Shown: piece after piece, positions 21,067 to 32,068 of the stretch | Layout of the letters: the number at the start of each line of letters is the position of its first letter | Position numbering within the stretch: position 1 is the first letter of the stretch | Origin: Sabethes cyaneus | Lineage: Eukaryota > Arthropoda > Insecta > Diptera > Culicidae | Assembly: GCF_943734655.1 (NCBI RefSeq) | Contig: NC_071355.1 | Coordinates: 79,745,449 to 79,809,448 of the forward strand | Length of the DNA stretch: 64,000 nucleotides | Direction: 5' to 3' | The notes under the pieces: generated by a model | Told to the model about the DNA's origin: nothing | Seen by the model: only the letters and a program-made list of their open reading frames with translations | Database searches by the model: none | Made by a program: the position numbers and the translations under genes

Positions 21067-24000
21067 CAATTGACAGACCCGTCTTCGTTCAAAACTCTTT
21101 TACACTTACAAACGAGAGTTTCCAGGACGTAGCAACTTAACAGGTTGGACAGTGCGGCCACCGGGCGATCTCACTGACTGAAAATGTACGGAGAAATTTG
21201 ACCTATACTTTAATTTTCACTATTTAAAGGTAGCATTTAAATAATCATCTCGCAATTTCTTCATCTTTTAGGAATCGATTGGTCAAAATTCGATCAGAAT
21301 TATTTGAGTCATTAGCGTTTGAAAGTTTTCATTTTAGCGTGATGCTGGCCTGAATCTAAATTTTGGATGGACCCTGTGGTAAAACGTGGTGCTACTTAAA
21401 AAAAAATATTTCGATAATTAAAAGCATGAAAGTTCCAATAAGTTCTCGAAACATCCTCTTTGTCAATGATGCATTTAATGGCTCACCGCCAACCAAGAAA
21501 AGTTTCCCCAACCATACCACGCAATGCAACCAGTAGTTGAATGGCAATTTATCCATTTTCCAGCTCAACAGCTTTGAATGAGATCAATTGGCGGTTGTAT
21601 TTCCCCACCAACAGGCTGGCAGTCAGTAGTAGCAATACGATTAGACTTCGGAAGTTCGGAAGTCAACCGAAGTGGGCTGAAGAAGCGAGCAAAGCGCGCG
21701 TGTCATTTTGGGCCAGCAGCCAGCCGGGCACGTCCTGTCTGTCAACCAGCCCTCGTCTACCCGATAACAACGCAACGGTTGGATTCTTGTAGGATGGGAT
21801 GACTTTTCCGAATTTTCCAAATGATTCGATTAGCCCCAGTCAGTCTCCAAGTCAAACCGGTCGGGCTGATGATGATGATGGTACGAGCTTAATCTTGTCT
21901 GCTTGTCTGTCTGCAGCTATTTGAAAGTGCGGAGTTGGGGCGCGGTCGGGTCTGAAAATGAGCAATCGTCGGGTTCTTTCTGCAGCCGAAGGAAATAATC
22001 CGGCTCCGAGGGTGAGAAGCGATGCCTTTCTAAGATATCGACCATATCAATGAGCGATATTGAATGATTGTAAGAGCGATTAAGTGGATTAATACATTAG
22101 AGTCGATATCTTGGAACGATTCCAGCAGAGAAACCGAGAATCAAGTGAAATTACGCTGCAATAAAAATAAACGAGCTGAACGAAATGGAAAAAGTCGAAG
22201 ACAGTCGGGGCGAGTTGAAGGCGAACCTTGAGATAGCTATAATAAAAATTAATAAATGGTGCACATGTGCCACTCTTAGCGATTATTATCTGTTTCGCAA
22301 TCGATGCGAGTTAGTGGCAGCGGGTAGAAGAAACTAGAAGATTTTGTACTGTTAAAAAACGACTGGAAATACCATCAACTTTATGTTTATATTGTGTTTG
22401 AAGGAGACGTTTGGTAGTTTGTTAGTGCTTCGTTTTCTACCGAAAACACACATACAGGGCACACATACAGGGCAGCACCTTGAATCGATTCAAAAGTGCC
22501 AAGTTCAATCTTCCGTGCAAATTGTTCCCATTCCAGCGCACCGACACAATCGAAACGGTTTCTGCCCCATCCTGCGACAGAAACATTCGTAAAGAGACAA
22601 CTTGAAAAGAAAAACGCCATCGATTAGTCCTGAGCAATATCTTTCCCAATCAGCATATTCAGGATGATTTCCTCCGTTTTCATCATTCCAGTAGAATATT
22701 TGGCAGCCAGTTTCGTTCGACCTATCCGTCAGCCAGCGGGTTGAAAGCGGAAGAAAGGGTCACCCAACCCTCGTTCACCTAGCAACGAACTTGGAAAAAG
22801 CTCGCACCGTCATTTGCTGCCACCAACAAATTGAACTTTAAACGAATTGTTTCTCTCGTTCCGTTTGCCTCATTTGATTCCTTCCGAAGTGAGGTTTTTA
22901 CCGGGGTGATATGCTGTTTATTCTCTCCTGCTTCGGAAGTACCAAATTTGGCAGGAAACTGTAGGTATGTGTGAGAGTGGGGGATACACTCCCAGCTCGC
23001 TCGGTAAGGAACGTGCTTCGAATGGAAGATTTATTGCCAAAGCTCTGACGGATATCCCTACAGCCGCTGTGCGCCTTCCTCCCGACCCCGGCCTCCAGAT
23101 CCAGTTTAGTCTGAGTGTCGCATTGACTTCTGCTTGTCTGCAACCGATTGGGCTTGAAAACTGTTACCGAAAGCGTAATCAATCCTGCTTTCAAACACAA
23201 CTGCCAGGATTGATTTCAAATTGTCGCGCGAGATACTGGTTATTTCGTTGAGAGACATTCATCTGCTTGTTTCTGATTTAGAGAAACCAGCCTAAACGTG
23301 GCTTTAAAAAATTTTTATTCGCAAACATTAATACCAGCTACGGAATAAATTTGCTTAGTTTGATGGGCGTTGTTATTTTTATGCTCAATTTAAATAATTC
23401 AATAGACAGATGAGTACAAGAGCAGCAAATGCCCGCTAACTCCGGTACCAGCGAATTTAGACCGCTGGTGGCATAAGCATGTCCTGAATACGAAAAAAGC
23501 AGAAAAAATTGCTCCTCGATCCATCTAGAGAAAATGCAAACTAGGCCTTATACCCGAGCTCTAGTCATCTCGAAAGTTGCGCCTCTGTTAGCAGGAGGTC
23601 ACATCTGCCCATTTTCAGAAGCAACCGCTGCTCGGGAGCAGCAAAAAAATCAATTCCGATTTTCAAATCTCCGCTATGGCTGCCAGTCTAGCCGAGTTCG
23701 GTCGCAATCTGACGTGACGATTTTTCCGAAGCAAGCGTAGAACAATAAAAATAATAATAATCGTGGCACAAGTCGGATGCAAGTTCAGAGATAAGCAGTT
23801 TTAACAACATTTCGCTGGCTGGCTGGGCTGGAAAGCTCCCAGGGATTTGTTTTCACGCTGTTTTCCGCTTGGCAGCCGGCGAAACCAGAGGGAATGTTTT
23901 GTGTGATTGGATCACGTACCGCAGCAGTGCGGCCGGCTGTGCGATGGGGCGATAAGAAAATTCGCCGCTGCTTCTTCCTTATTTCGTGTTTAAATTGGAT

Positions 24001-24649
24001 CTCCGAATCACCTTCCATTTCTCGGAGCTCTCGGAAAAAAAGCCGGCGGGAGGCGGCAGCAGAAGCAGACCGACCATTCGGGGGAACGCGGCCGCTGCGC
24101 TGCTGGTGGCTGGTTGCCAAGACAGAACTTTCACACTTCGCCGATGTGTTGTAGTACGCTGTCGGAACGACGGCTAAACGGGATCTCAGACTGAACCATC
24201 CTTTTTTTGCAGCCGGCAAGTAGACCGGGTCCTTGCGTTGCTAGTGGGAACATCATTAGCATATTTATGATAATGAGATTATTATGCTTATTATGCTGCG
24301 AGAGCGTTTTTCTCTGTTGGATTTGCTCAGGTTACGAGCCTAAGGGAGTCCAAAATGGCGAAAGAATGGCGAGTTGGTATAGGGCTAGATCCCGCAACAA
24401 AGGCAGCAAAGCCGGGAGAGCTTCGTTGTTTATTGACTGAGATCGACGAGTAGAGGAAATTCTCCAGGAACGTTATACATCCATTGATGTTTTCATCCTG
24501 CAATCGACATTTGCTTAGGATAAAAGTAAAGCTACATATGACCCTCTCTGGTTTAGCTACATGCGGTTTGGAAATTTACGCGTTGCTGCAATTATATTAT
24601 AAAAGTCATGTCAAAATTTAAAAGTGCTTTGATTTTGTTCAAATTTTTA
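21067..24649. other. No gene visible; single-copy DNA with GC-rich patches
   Basis: Patches near 21.6-22.0, 22.9-23.2 and 23.8-24.2 kb are GC-richer and open in several frames at once, without any family motif. No splice-bounded coding segment stands out. These may be regulatory DNA of the host gene. Confidence 0.45.
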
Positions 24650-24950
24650 CTTTACATTTGGCACATTTGGCATTTTCGTTATACCAAATGGCTTTATGCC
24701 AAATAGTCCCTTATGATTTTGCTAATGTTGTTACGCCTAACGGCATTGTGCCAAAAGGCTTTCTATTAAATGGGTGGTGCCGTTTAATTGTATTGTGACG
24801 GAGCGACGGTTTGCTCGAGTATGTATTCATAGGAAAGCGAAATCTTGTAAATTATGCTCATCGTCTATTAAGCCTTACGTCCATCATCCCTATCGTAGGT
24901 GTACCTAACGTCCGTATGTCTACCGTTCGTATGCCTATCGTCCGTAAGCC
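24650..24950. repeat. Low-copy 15-bp repeats
   Basis: At about 24872-24948 five imperfect 15-bp units occur, for example CCTAACGTCCGTATG, TCTACCGTTCGTATG and CCTATCGTCCGTAAG. Just upstream (24660-24755) a related pattern of TTTGGCAT and ATGCCAAAT words alternates on both strands. Confidence 0.75.
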
Positions 24951-25164
24951 GAAGGTCGCGCACCATTTTTGCCAACCCGTTATTATTTGAAAATTCATAA
25001 CTTTTAAACCACGGAACCGACTTTAATCGCTTTTACCACATGGAAAGTAGCAGAAAGGTCAAATTTCTCCATACTTTTTCTTCGTGAACTCCTCGCTTTA
25101 CAGCTTGGGACGACAGTTTAATACAACGGCTGCTTACTTTTAATTCGATTTTTTTAGTTTTAGA

Positions 25165-25648
25165 AAAAAAGTGACAACGTATTCTCGTCCCAAACCTCAC
25201 GACGATTAAACTTAGACCAATTTGATGTCCATACTTGGGGAGTACACCGAAAAAAGTGACAAAACCTCCTCGTCCCAACAGGTCTAAGGTTTTTTGCGTA
25301 CGACAATTAAACCTGGACGAATTTAATGTCTGTTCCGGGGAAGTATGCCAGGCAAAATGACAAAACCTCCCCGTCCTAACAAGTCGAAGATTCTTTACTA
25401 CGATTAAACCTAGACCAATTTAAGGTCCGTATTTTGGAAATAAATCAGAAAAAGTGACAGTATCTCCTCATCCCAATGGTTCCAAGATTACGTGGGACGA
25501 TTAAACCTAGACCAATTTGATATTTATGCTTGGGTAGTGCACCAGAAAATGTGACAAACCCTCTTCGTTCCAGCAGGTCGAACATTTTTAGGGCCATTAA
25601 ACCTAGGGCAATTGGATATCTGTGTTGGGGAAGTGTGCTAGACCTGTA
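25165..25648. repeat. Tandem array of ~100-bp units, first block
   Basis: About five imperfect units recur. Each contains CGATTAAACCTAGACCAATTT, then GGGGAAGT-TGCCAGAAAAAGTGACAAAACCTCC, then CGTCCCAACAGGTCGAAGATT. (Longest run quoted in parts; bases vary between units.) Units average near 100 bp. The last copy is cut off at about 25648. Further copies of the same unit lie at 27197-27484. Confidence 0.85.
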
Positions 25649-26261
25649 CTGTTTCGTTGAATATGATTCTATAAGCTCATATCTATGTTTGCGCATGATT
25701 GCCATTTCATTGGAAGAAAAGAGATGAGAATTTAATGAGTTGTGGGAAGGATGTGCTATTGAGAAAAAGAGATCGAATTGGTAAAGTGTCTTCAATGTGG
25801 GGGAATAGTTGGTATCTAATAAAAATAAGCTGTGGTTTCGGTGAGGTAACGGAATAGTAGTGCTTTTGTTCTTGATTTTGAAAATTGTTTCCACAAGCAG
25901 TTTTTCTCCAGGGCATCCAAAGAAAAAATACATATTTCCGCTCTCATTAATGTTTTTGAGAAGATTTGAAAGTATTAAATTAAAAATTTATGCAGTGAAA
26001 ACTGCAATCTTCTACATAATCTGTTACTGTTATCATTTTATGATTGTTTTTGAAATATTATGCTAATAAGCTTTTTAATTGAAAAAACTACATACTAAGT
26101 TTCAACAAATTACAACAATATTGACTGAAGTTTTTGGAGCGTCTTAGTAGAATACGAAACATGAAATTAAAATAATTGGAAAAGTTTTCTTTTTTATTTA
26201 ATTTCAAGCACAACAATATTGTTTTCTCGTTGTTCAATATAGAAAATTGAGATTTCTCTTT
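25649..26261. other. No gene visible
   Basis: AT-rich sequence between the first tandem block and the hAT copy B. A 162-codon minus-strand ORF begins here and runs into the array (25445-25933). It includes tandem-repeat translation, so it is judged accidental. Confidence 0.5.
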
Positions 26262-27196
26262 ATGAAATGCAAAATCAAAAAATCAAAATCAATCATAGCA
26301 TCATATCACATGTTGCTTCCCGCTCGATCACATTCTGCTTTGCTTCAACTGCTACCCGGAGCTATGCACATATACATACAAATTCCTTGTTGAACAGCAT
26401 AGGCATTCTATAGTGCGATACGTAGCTGTGAGTGTGCGCGAGGAAATGAATCTCTAAATAAATCGTTAAACTAAAACGCACATTTAAATTACATGTTTAT
26501 CTAATTCTTATTAGGCTTCCCAGCTAGCACCAACTCGTATATCAATGTACGAAAACTATCGTAAATATCTCCTAACAAAATCAAAATCGTAACTAAAGCT
26601 GGATAAAGTGTCTACATACGAATTTCAGCACAAAATCGTAGAGTAGTACGGAGCGACTCACGCTTAATCGGATATTATCGTACATAAATACTTATATAGT
26701 CGTAACGCTCAAAGTTATTCGTAATCACGTATATCGCCTCCAAAATAGTACGGATATGCCAATTTTGCGCATGAAATACGATTTATTTAGCACGTATATC
26801 TGTACGTAATGCTGATTTTTACCTTTTTTATACATATGAAAATGCTAGCTGGGTTGTTACTTTCTAGGTAAGAAAATGTCGATTCCCGCGAAGCAAAAAT
26901 GTAAATTCCGCCTATATGTTTGCCATCTTAATTCATGAATGTGTGCTGTCGCTGCTGCTGTTTGCTCTGACGGTAGATTCTCTTTTGCTCTCTGGTTCGT
27001 TGTATGAAATGCCAGCTGTGAAAGAATGAAGCAAAATGCTCACAGCTGAATTTGGTTCACATCGCAAAACAACAGAGACATCGCGTATAATAGCGAGAGA
27101 AATTCATATGTGAGTTTTGCGCTTGTGATCAAGGTTGAAATTTCTTGTGCTTGAAATCTTATTGAGTTTTTTGCTGCTATGAATTTTTCAATACTG
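26262..27196. mobile_element. Non-autonomous hAT-type element, copy B (interrupted)
   Basis: This aligns along its length with 19659-20357: shared blocks include TCACATTCTGCTTTGCTTCA, AGGCATT-T, GTCGATTCCCGCGAAG and AAATTCATATGTGAGTTT. The left terminus is eroded and the right end reads AATACTG in place of AACACTG. It carries the 335-bp CCCAGCTAGCA element at 26519-26853. The host copy is therefore older than that insertion. Confidence 0.8.
26519..26853. mobile_element. CCCAGCTAGCA MITE, copy 1 (335 bp)
   Basis: The terminal inverted repeat is CCCAGCTAGCA with its exact complement TGCTAGCTGGG at the other end. Both flanks are TT. Aligning the flanks with the uninterrupted hAT copy A gives equal length only if a 2-bp TT was duplicated. 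The interior is rich in CGTA/TACG words and noncoding. Compared with copy 2 it lacks an internal stretch of about 42 bp. Confidence 0.9.
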
Positions 27197-27484
27197 GTTT
27201 TGGGGAAGTATGCCAGAAAAATTGGAAATACCTCCCCGTTCCAACAGGTCGAAGTCTCTTTACGACAATTGGACATAGTCCAATTTGGTATCCGTACTTG
27301 GAAAGTACGCCAGAAAAAGTAACAAAAACTTCTTTGTCCCAATATGTCGAAGATTTTTTAAGTGCTACGATTAAATCTAGATTAAGATGATTTCTAATCC
27401 TGGGAAGTATGCTAGAAAGAGTGACAAAACCTCCCCGTCCCAATATGTCGAAGATTCTTTGCTACGATTAAGCCTAGACCTGCA
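27197..27484. repeat. Tandem array of ~100-bp units, second block
   Basis: Nearly three more units of the same family as 25165-25648, starting immediately at the right terminus of hAT copy B. Shared words include GGGGAAGTATGCCAGAAAAA and CTCCCCGT-CCAA-A-GTCGAAG. Confidence 0.85.
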
Positions 27485-27587
27485 ATTGTAGGTAAGAACA
27501 AAAAGTACGATGCAAGTCTTTTGCATTACCGCAACCTTATTTGTTGAAAACTATATTTCTATAACTAAACTGGTAACCAATTCCAAT

Positions 27588-27690
27588 CAAGTAACAATTT
27601 GAGTTTTATTACACTCTTATAAGGGTATTTATGACTAATTATGATCATAAAACCATCATAAGAGTGTGATAAAATTTTTAAAGTTACTTG
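27588..27690. mobile_element. AAGTAAC hairpin MITE, 103 bp, intact copy
   Basis: The whole element is a fold-back: CAAGTAAC...TTTTATTACACTCTTATAAG on the left pairs with CATAAGAGTGTGATAAAA...GTTACTTG on the right. Related, more decayed copies occur at 34564-34652, around 39.1 kb and near 62.8 kb. One copy is split by the CR1 element. Confidence 0.85.
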
Positions 27691-27696
27691 GGACTG

Positions 27697-28297
27697 CCGC
27701 CGTGTTAACGTAGGACTACACAAAGCTGATTTTAATATAGTTGAGAGCTTCCTTATTCACACTATTTGTATGAAAACAAAAAATACTAATTTTACTCAAG
27801 TAAATAATAAATTCATAATTTATAACGGCTATTTTTGGCAAAGAACCAGAAATAACCGTGTAATTGCCGGAAAAAACAAAATGCCGTGCGACTCCAATGC
27901 ATTCTACTAACTTTATTTTTTTAAATTTAACCTCAAAAGTTAACAATTTTACATCTTTTAATAGGGTCCGTCCATTTGGTATATTACTGTTTGAAATAAT
28001 CTGGAATAATTTGGAATAATTGGCATAGTGACCATTTTTAATGTTTTCTCGGGCAAGAAAAATTATGAGCTTCAAACCGATACTTTTCTTAAGAAAATAC
28101 ATTTTTTTTAGTATTAAAATCCTTATAAACGGTTCACTAATTGAAAGGTTATAAACTTTTAAAGAAAGAGAGGTTGGTAAAATGATGATTTTTGGCATCA
28201 CTTCAACTCAGAAAGGGGAACTCTATGCGCCAAATAAAAAATATGGGTTTATGATTTTCTAAAAAGAATTTTACCTGGTCCTACGTTAACACGGCGG
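27697..28297. mobile_element. 601-bp element with 20-bp perfect terminal inverted repeats
   Basis: CCGCCGTGTTAACGTAGGAC at 27697-27716 has its exact reverse complement at 28278-28297. The interior is AT-rich and contains one minus-strand ORF of 161 codons (27716-28201) rich in Ile, Lys, Phe and Leu. It has no recognisable transposase motif and I take the ORF as probably accidental. No clear target duplication is seen. AAGTAAC-type MITEs abut both sides. The superfamily is unknown to me. Confidence 0.8.
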
Positions 28298-28314
28298 AAC
28301 GAAACACGGAAATT

Positions 28315-28363
28315 CCCAAGTAACATTTATGGTTTTATTACATTATTATGATGGTTTTTGTGC
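28315..28363. mobile_element. AAGTAAC MITE, left half (split by CR1)
   Basis: CCCAAGTAACATTTATGGTT then TTATTACATTATTATGATGG matches the left arm of the intact MITE at 27588-27690. The matching right arm is 3.65 kb away at 32013-32068, so a later insertion separated the halves. Confidence 0.75.
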
Positions 28364-28826
28364 AGTGTTGCGAAGCTCTCACTCGTGTGGTGTGGTTTAA
28401 TTTCCTCACACACGCGTACTGATTCTAACGAACACGCCGGCCTAAGCATCCCTTTTGGACACTCGCTTTTATTTATTCAGGCACTGCGATGAGCTTTTGT
28501 GAGTGTGTATTTAGCTAACAGCTACGGTAGTCACTCTCGTTCGTCATTACAACCCGAGCTGCTGATATCGATTACTCACGAGGGCTCACACTCCCGGCCG
28601 TGAGTAGAACCGAGGGCGAAGATGAAGAAGAACAGAAAAATTAATGCAAAATCTGTATCCCAGTGCGCCACTTGCCCTCAGGGCACCTGGTTGCTCACGA
28701 GTTTTTTATTTGGGAGTAAGCTATGCAGAAAGGCTGTTTGTCTTACGCTTGTATGAGCGGTGTAAGTACTGAATTTTGTTTATTTATATTATTATCTTCA
28801 ACTTAGAGTTGTACAGACAATTTGTT
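28364..28826 (-). other. 3' flank of the CR1 element, unassigned
   Basis: Between the MITE half and the RT stop codon. It may be the 3' UTR of the CR1 copy. It starts AGTGTTGCGAAGCTCTCAC and is GC-richer than the RT-proximal part, so a further nested insertion is possible. No terminal repeats were resolved. Confidence 0.4.
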
Positions 28827-30283
28827 TTAGTCTAATAGTTGTATCCTACGCTTATAAATAATTTTGCTAATGTCGAAATCGTACACGTCACTAGTATCAT
28901 TGAAGACACGGCAGCACATGGCCCAAGGTTCGTTGTAGCCGTAGTTTGTGCGATGAGAAGGCTGCCACAGAAGGGAATGATTCCGGAGTTGCCTTCGGGG
29001 GACACGGATGTTCACTTGGTTTAAAAGAGAGCTGCAATCAACATCTCCGTTTAGTAGTCCGAAAACAAAAAGTCTTTGCAATAATTTCCGTCTCGCAGCT
29101 AACGAATGCAGGCCGATCAGTTTACAGCGTTCCCCATAGGCTGGTAAATTTATAGGATCATCCCAGGGTAGAAAACGCAGAGCGTATCTCAGGAAATTTT
29201 TTTGGATAGCCTCTAACCTATTGATAAGCACAGCATGGTATGGAGCCCATACAACAACAGCGTATTCCACAATGCTGCGGACAAGTGCACAGTACAACGA
29301 TTTAAGTGCGTATATATCCTGGAATGCTTTAGTGTTTCTTTTCACGAAACCTAGAATTGCGAAAGCCTTAGCTGTTATTGTAGAGATGTGATTATTGAAC
29401 CTGGCTTTACAATCAATAGTAATGCCCAAATCCTTAATAGACTGTACTCGACGTAAATGGTTTTGCCCGATAGTGTAATCGTTTTGCAGGGGGTCACGTA
29501 GGCGGCTAAAAGATATGACGCAACATTTCGTGATGTTAACTTCCATGCCGTTCAGAGTGCACCATCGTGAGAGAGAATTAATATCGCCTTGAAGAGCGCA
29601 CCCATCAAGTGCGGACTTAATTTCACGGAATATCTTTAAGTCGTCTGCGAACATAAGTTTAGAACAGCTCAAACGACTGCACAGCTTGTTAACAAAAAGT
29701 ACAAATATCAAGGGTCCTAGATGACTGCCTTGAGGCACACCGGATGGTACCTCGAAACAAGCCGAATTAGTACCATTGATGCTGACAAAAGCAGAGCGTT
29801 CGGTAAGGTATGATTGGATCCACTGTGTTACCCAGGTTGGTAACCCCATACACCGCTTTTTTCTACTGCCAGTGCGTGTGGAACTTTGTCGAATGCCTTG
29901 CTGAAGTCGATGTATATCGCATCGACCTGTCTTCTTTTTTCAATGCTCGTGTTCAGTGAGTTGACGAATACCATCAAATTTGTGGCTGTAGACCGTTTTC
30001 TCATAAAACCGTGTTGGTGTTCCGAAATTATTGGGTGTACTGCATGATACACAACATTATAGACCATCTTTTCAAGAACCTTGGGGAGACAGCTCAGAAT
30101 TGAAATTCCGCGATAGTTCTCAATGTCGTAGTCAGTTCCAGTCTTGTGTATAGGAGTGATGGACGCGACTTTCCACATCGTTGGAAAAATACCACAATCA
30201 CAATGTGGCAAATTGTTTAATGAACGATGGTGGCAGACTGTCTGGACCAGGACCTTTTGAGGACGAAAGTGCTTGTTTCTCAT
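28827..30283 (-). pseudogene. CR1-type reverse transcriptase domain, frameshifted
   Basis: This would copy the element's RNA at the target site. In order from 30283 downward: WKVASITPIHKTG, ENYRGISILSCLPKVLEKMV, HQHGFMRKRSTATNL, YIDFSKAFDKVPH (motif A with Asp kept), SGVPQGSHLGPLIFVLF (motif B) and LMFADDLKIF (motif C, FADD intact). These are followed by the thumb region and the C-terminal NYGYNEPWAMCC block. The frame shifts at about 29850-29870 in a short A-run (plus-strand T-run) between VPHALAVEK and MGLPTW, and again near 30200, where about 20 residues seem missing. All catalytic residues I can identify are present, so the copy died by indels rather than old point decay. Confidence 0.88.
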
Positions 30284-31310
30284 CCTCGATGGACACGATC
30301 AAGTGTGGCAGATAGATGTTGTAATACGCTATGCCGGTCAGCCAATCCCGATGTTCATCCGGCGTATGAGAAGGATGAATGTTCGAGAACACACTCTTGA
30401 AGAACTTAGCAAAAAGTTCAGTAGCAGCTACCGCGGAGTCCGTGCGAGCTTCTTTTAAGAAAACGTCATGCGGAATACCGCCATTACGTCTAAGCTTCTT
30501 CACAAAAGACCAAAAAGTCGATGGATCCCGTTTTGCGTTCGCCTCATTGCGCAACACGTACTCATGGAATACTGTGTTTAACTGGCTGGAGTAGAACTCT
30601 TCCATGTCGCGAAGTAGCCGCTTGTTTTCCTCTGATCGTAGTTTAATAAACCGTTTTCTGGCTTTTCGTAATCTGTTTCTAAGATTTCGCAACTCAGGGT
30701 TCCACCAAGGTTGGCTGAATTGCGCTCGGGGCAGTCTTTGTCTAATAGGGATACAGTCGTGGATGATATCGAAGATCACATCATAAAACCGGAGAACAGC
30801 GTGGTCAACATCACAATCTGCTAAAACTGTTGCCCAGTCTAAGGATTGAAGGCGTGTATGAACTGCAGCTTCATCGCAGGAGTCATAGTCATAGTAATAG
30901 CGAACTGTAGCGAAGTCTTCAGTAGCCCGAATGTAGTCAATTTTAACAATATAAGGTCTATGCTGAGCGTCAAGTTTTAAAATTCCACTGGGTGGTTCGA
31001 AGAGTTCAATTTTGTCAGTGTCGCTAACGAAAGCCAGGTCAAGTAGTCTGTCATTCACACTACGAATATCCTGAATCTGTTGTAACCCACATGCTAGAAT
31101 GGATTGAGTCAGGACCATTTCTTGTTCAGACGAGGCGTTAATTGGAATATAACAATGCAAGTCGGCGTCAAATTCCCACGAGAGCATAGGCAAGTTGTTG
31201 CACACAGGATGCATGGTCAGAGTACAAAAGTGGGTATGAGTTTGGTCTAATGTAGACACAGCATATATATACAGACCAAGGTTAGTCAAGAGAGGTTTTC
31301 TGATGTTCAA
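30198..31310 (-). pseudogene. CR1 ORF2 linker between endonuclease and RT
   Basis: A 370-codon open segment begins near LYIYAVSTLDQTH and includes SVNDRLLDLAFV, the usual end of the AP-endonuclease core. A basic linker follows (QPWWNPELRNLRNRLRKARK, then STFWSFVKKLRRNGGIP). It ends with GPGPDSLPPSFIKQFA just before the RT. The frame is lost at about 30200 and resumes in another frame. Length and order are normal for CR1/Jockey ORF2. The upstream part of the endonuclease is in the separate open segment at 31465-31968. Confidence 0.8.
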
Positions 31311-31464
31311 ATTTGTTTTTCACCCCCGCTGGGTTACCCTTGACGATCACCGAAATTTTCAAAGCGGAAACTGTTGAATGTATAAACAGCGTCGATGGTT
31401 GCTAACCAATCGTTCCGCGCACTTCTGTTCTACAAACTGTGAAAACTAGATCACCTATTTTAAC

Positions 31465-31968
31465 TCACCTTGATACAGACTGCATTGGCAATGATACGCA
31501 CACTGCGACTTGCTCCAAACTGTTTGCGTTAACCAAGAGAACCAACTTACATCGCAGGTGCTTCTTAACGCCTATCAGCACGCCACCGCCCCGCAGGAGC
31601 TGAGACGTAGCAGGATTACGGTCCAGACGGTAAATCTCGTAGTCAGACGAAAGTTCAGAGTTTAACACGTCGCTGCTAAGCCAGGTTTCAGTCAGCTTAA
31701 TGACGTCATAGTCGCTGGAGGAGAGAGCCAAGCGAAGGTCATTGGTCTTCGTACTTAACCCACGAACATTCTGGTAGTATATTGTTAACGAAAGAGCAGC
31801 TTGAGAAACCTGACGAGGGAGTGATTGAAGAGGTCCCGATGGGCCGGAACCTGGATCAGCGGGTAGGTCAGGCGGACGGCTAGAAGCGGAGCAGGGATCA
31901 ACGCTTTGATGATTTGAGGAATAAACATACTTGCCATTCATGGTGGCTTGGAATGCTATGCTTCTCAT
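31465..31968 (-). pseudogene. CR1 AP-endonuclease, N-terminal part
   Basis: The endonuclease nicks the target DNA. Its start is recognisable at LTIYYQNVRGLSTKTND, followed by YDVIKLTETWLSSDV (with the catalytic Glu of TETW) and LDRNP...RGGGVLIGVKK. About 55 residues precede it, and no ORF1 product is recognisable there. The coding frame stops after SLPMQSVSR, at a GTGAGTTAA (minus strand), and family-like sequence resumes roughly 150-200 bases later. That interruption looks like an insertion, though it opens with a donor-like GTGAGT. Confidence 0.8.
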
Positions 31969-32012
31969 ACTCTCACATTGTTTTTACATTGGTACATTGT
32001 TTTTATTATAAA

Positions 32013-32068
32013 AATTAGTTATAAATACCCTTATAAGAGTGGAATAAAACTGAAAATGTTACTATGGG
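32013..32068. mobile_element. AAGTAAC MITE, right half (split by CR1)
   Basis: ATAAATACCCTTATAAGAGT, then GGAATAAAAC and GTTACTATGGG, correspond to the right arm of the intact hairpin at 27588-27690. It completes the left half at 28315-28363. Confidence 0.7.

Larger units (their letters stand above)
28364..32012 (-). mobile_element. CR1-clade non-LTR retrotransposon, decayed
   Basis: The minus strand holds one ORF2-type unit in order: an AP-like endonuclease (about 31800 downward), a linker, and a reverse transcriptase ending at 28827. No upstream ORF1 is visible. The boundaries are inferred from the two halves of the AAGTAAC MITE that flank it. The endonuclease start (YYQNVRGLSTK ... TETWL) and the C-terminal block with NYGYNEP resemble mosquito CR1 elements of the T1/Q type. 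Jockey is the alternative clade. The reading frame is broken at least three times. Confidence 0.8.

Noticed and set aside
26862..26880. Plus-strand TTTCTAG/GTAAGAAA junction
   Set aside because: Inside hAT copy B, on the opposite strand to the putative gene, with a short tract; judged accidental.
27716..28201. 161-codon minus-strand ORF as a real gene
   Set aside because: The AT-rich Ile/Lys/Phe composition and lack of any motif make it weak; kept only as a note within the 601-bp element.
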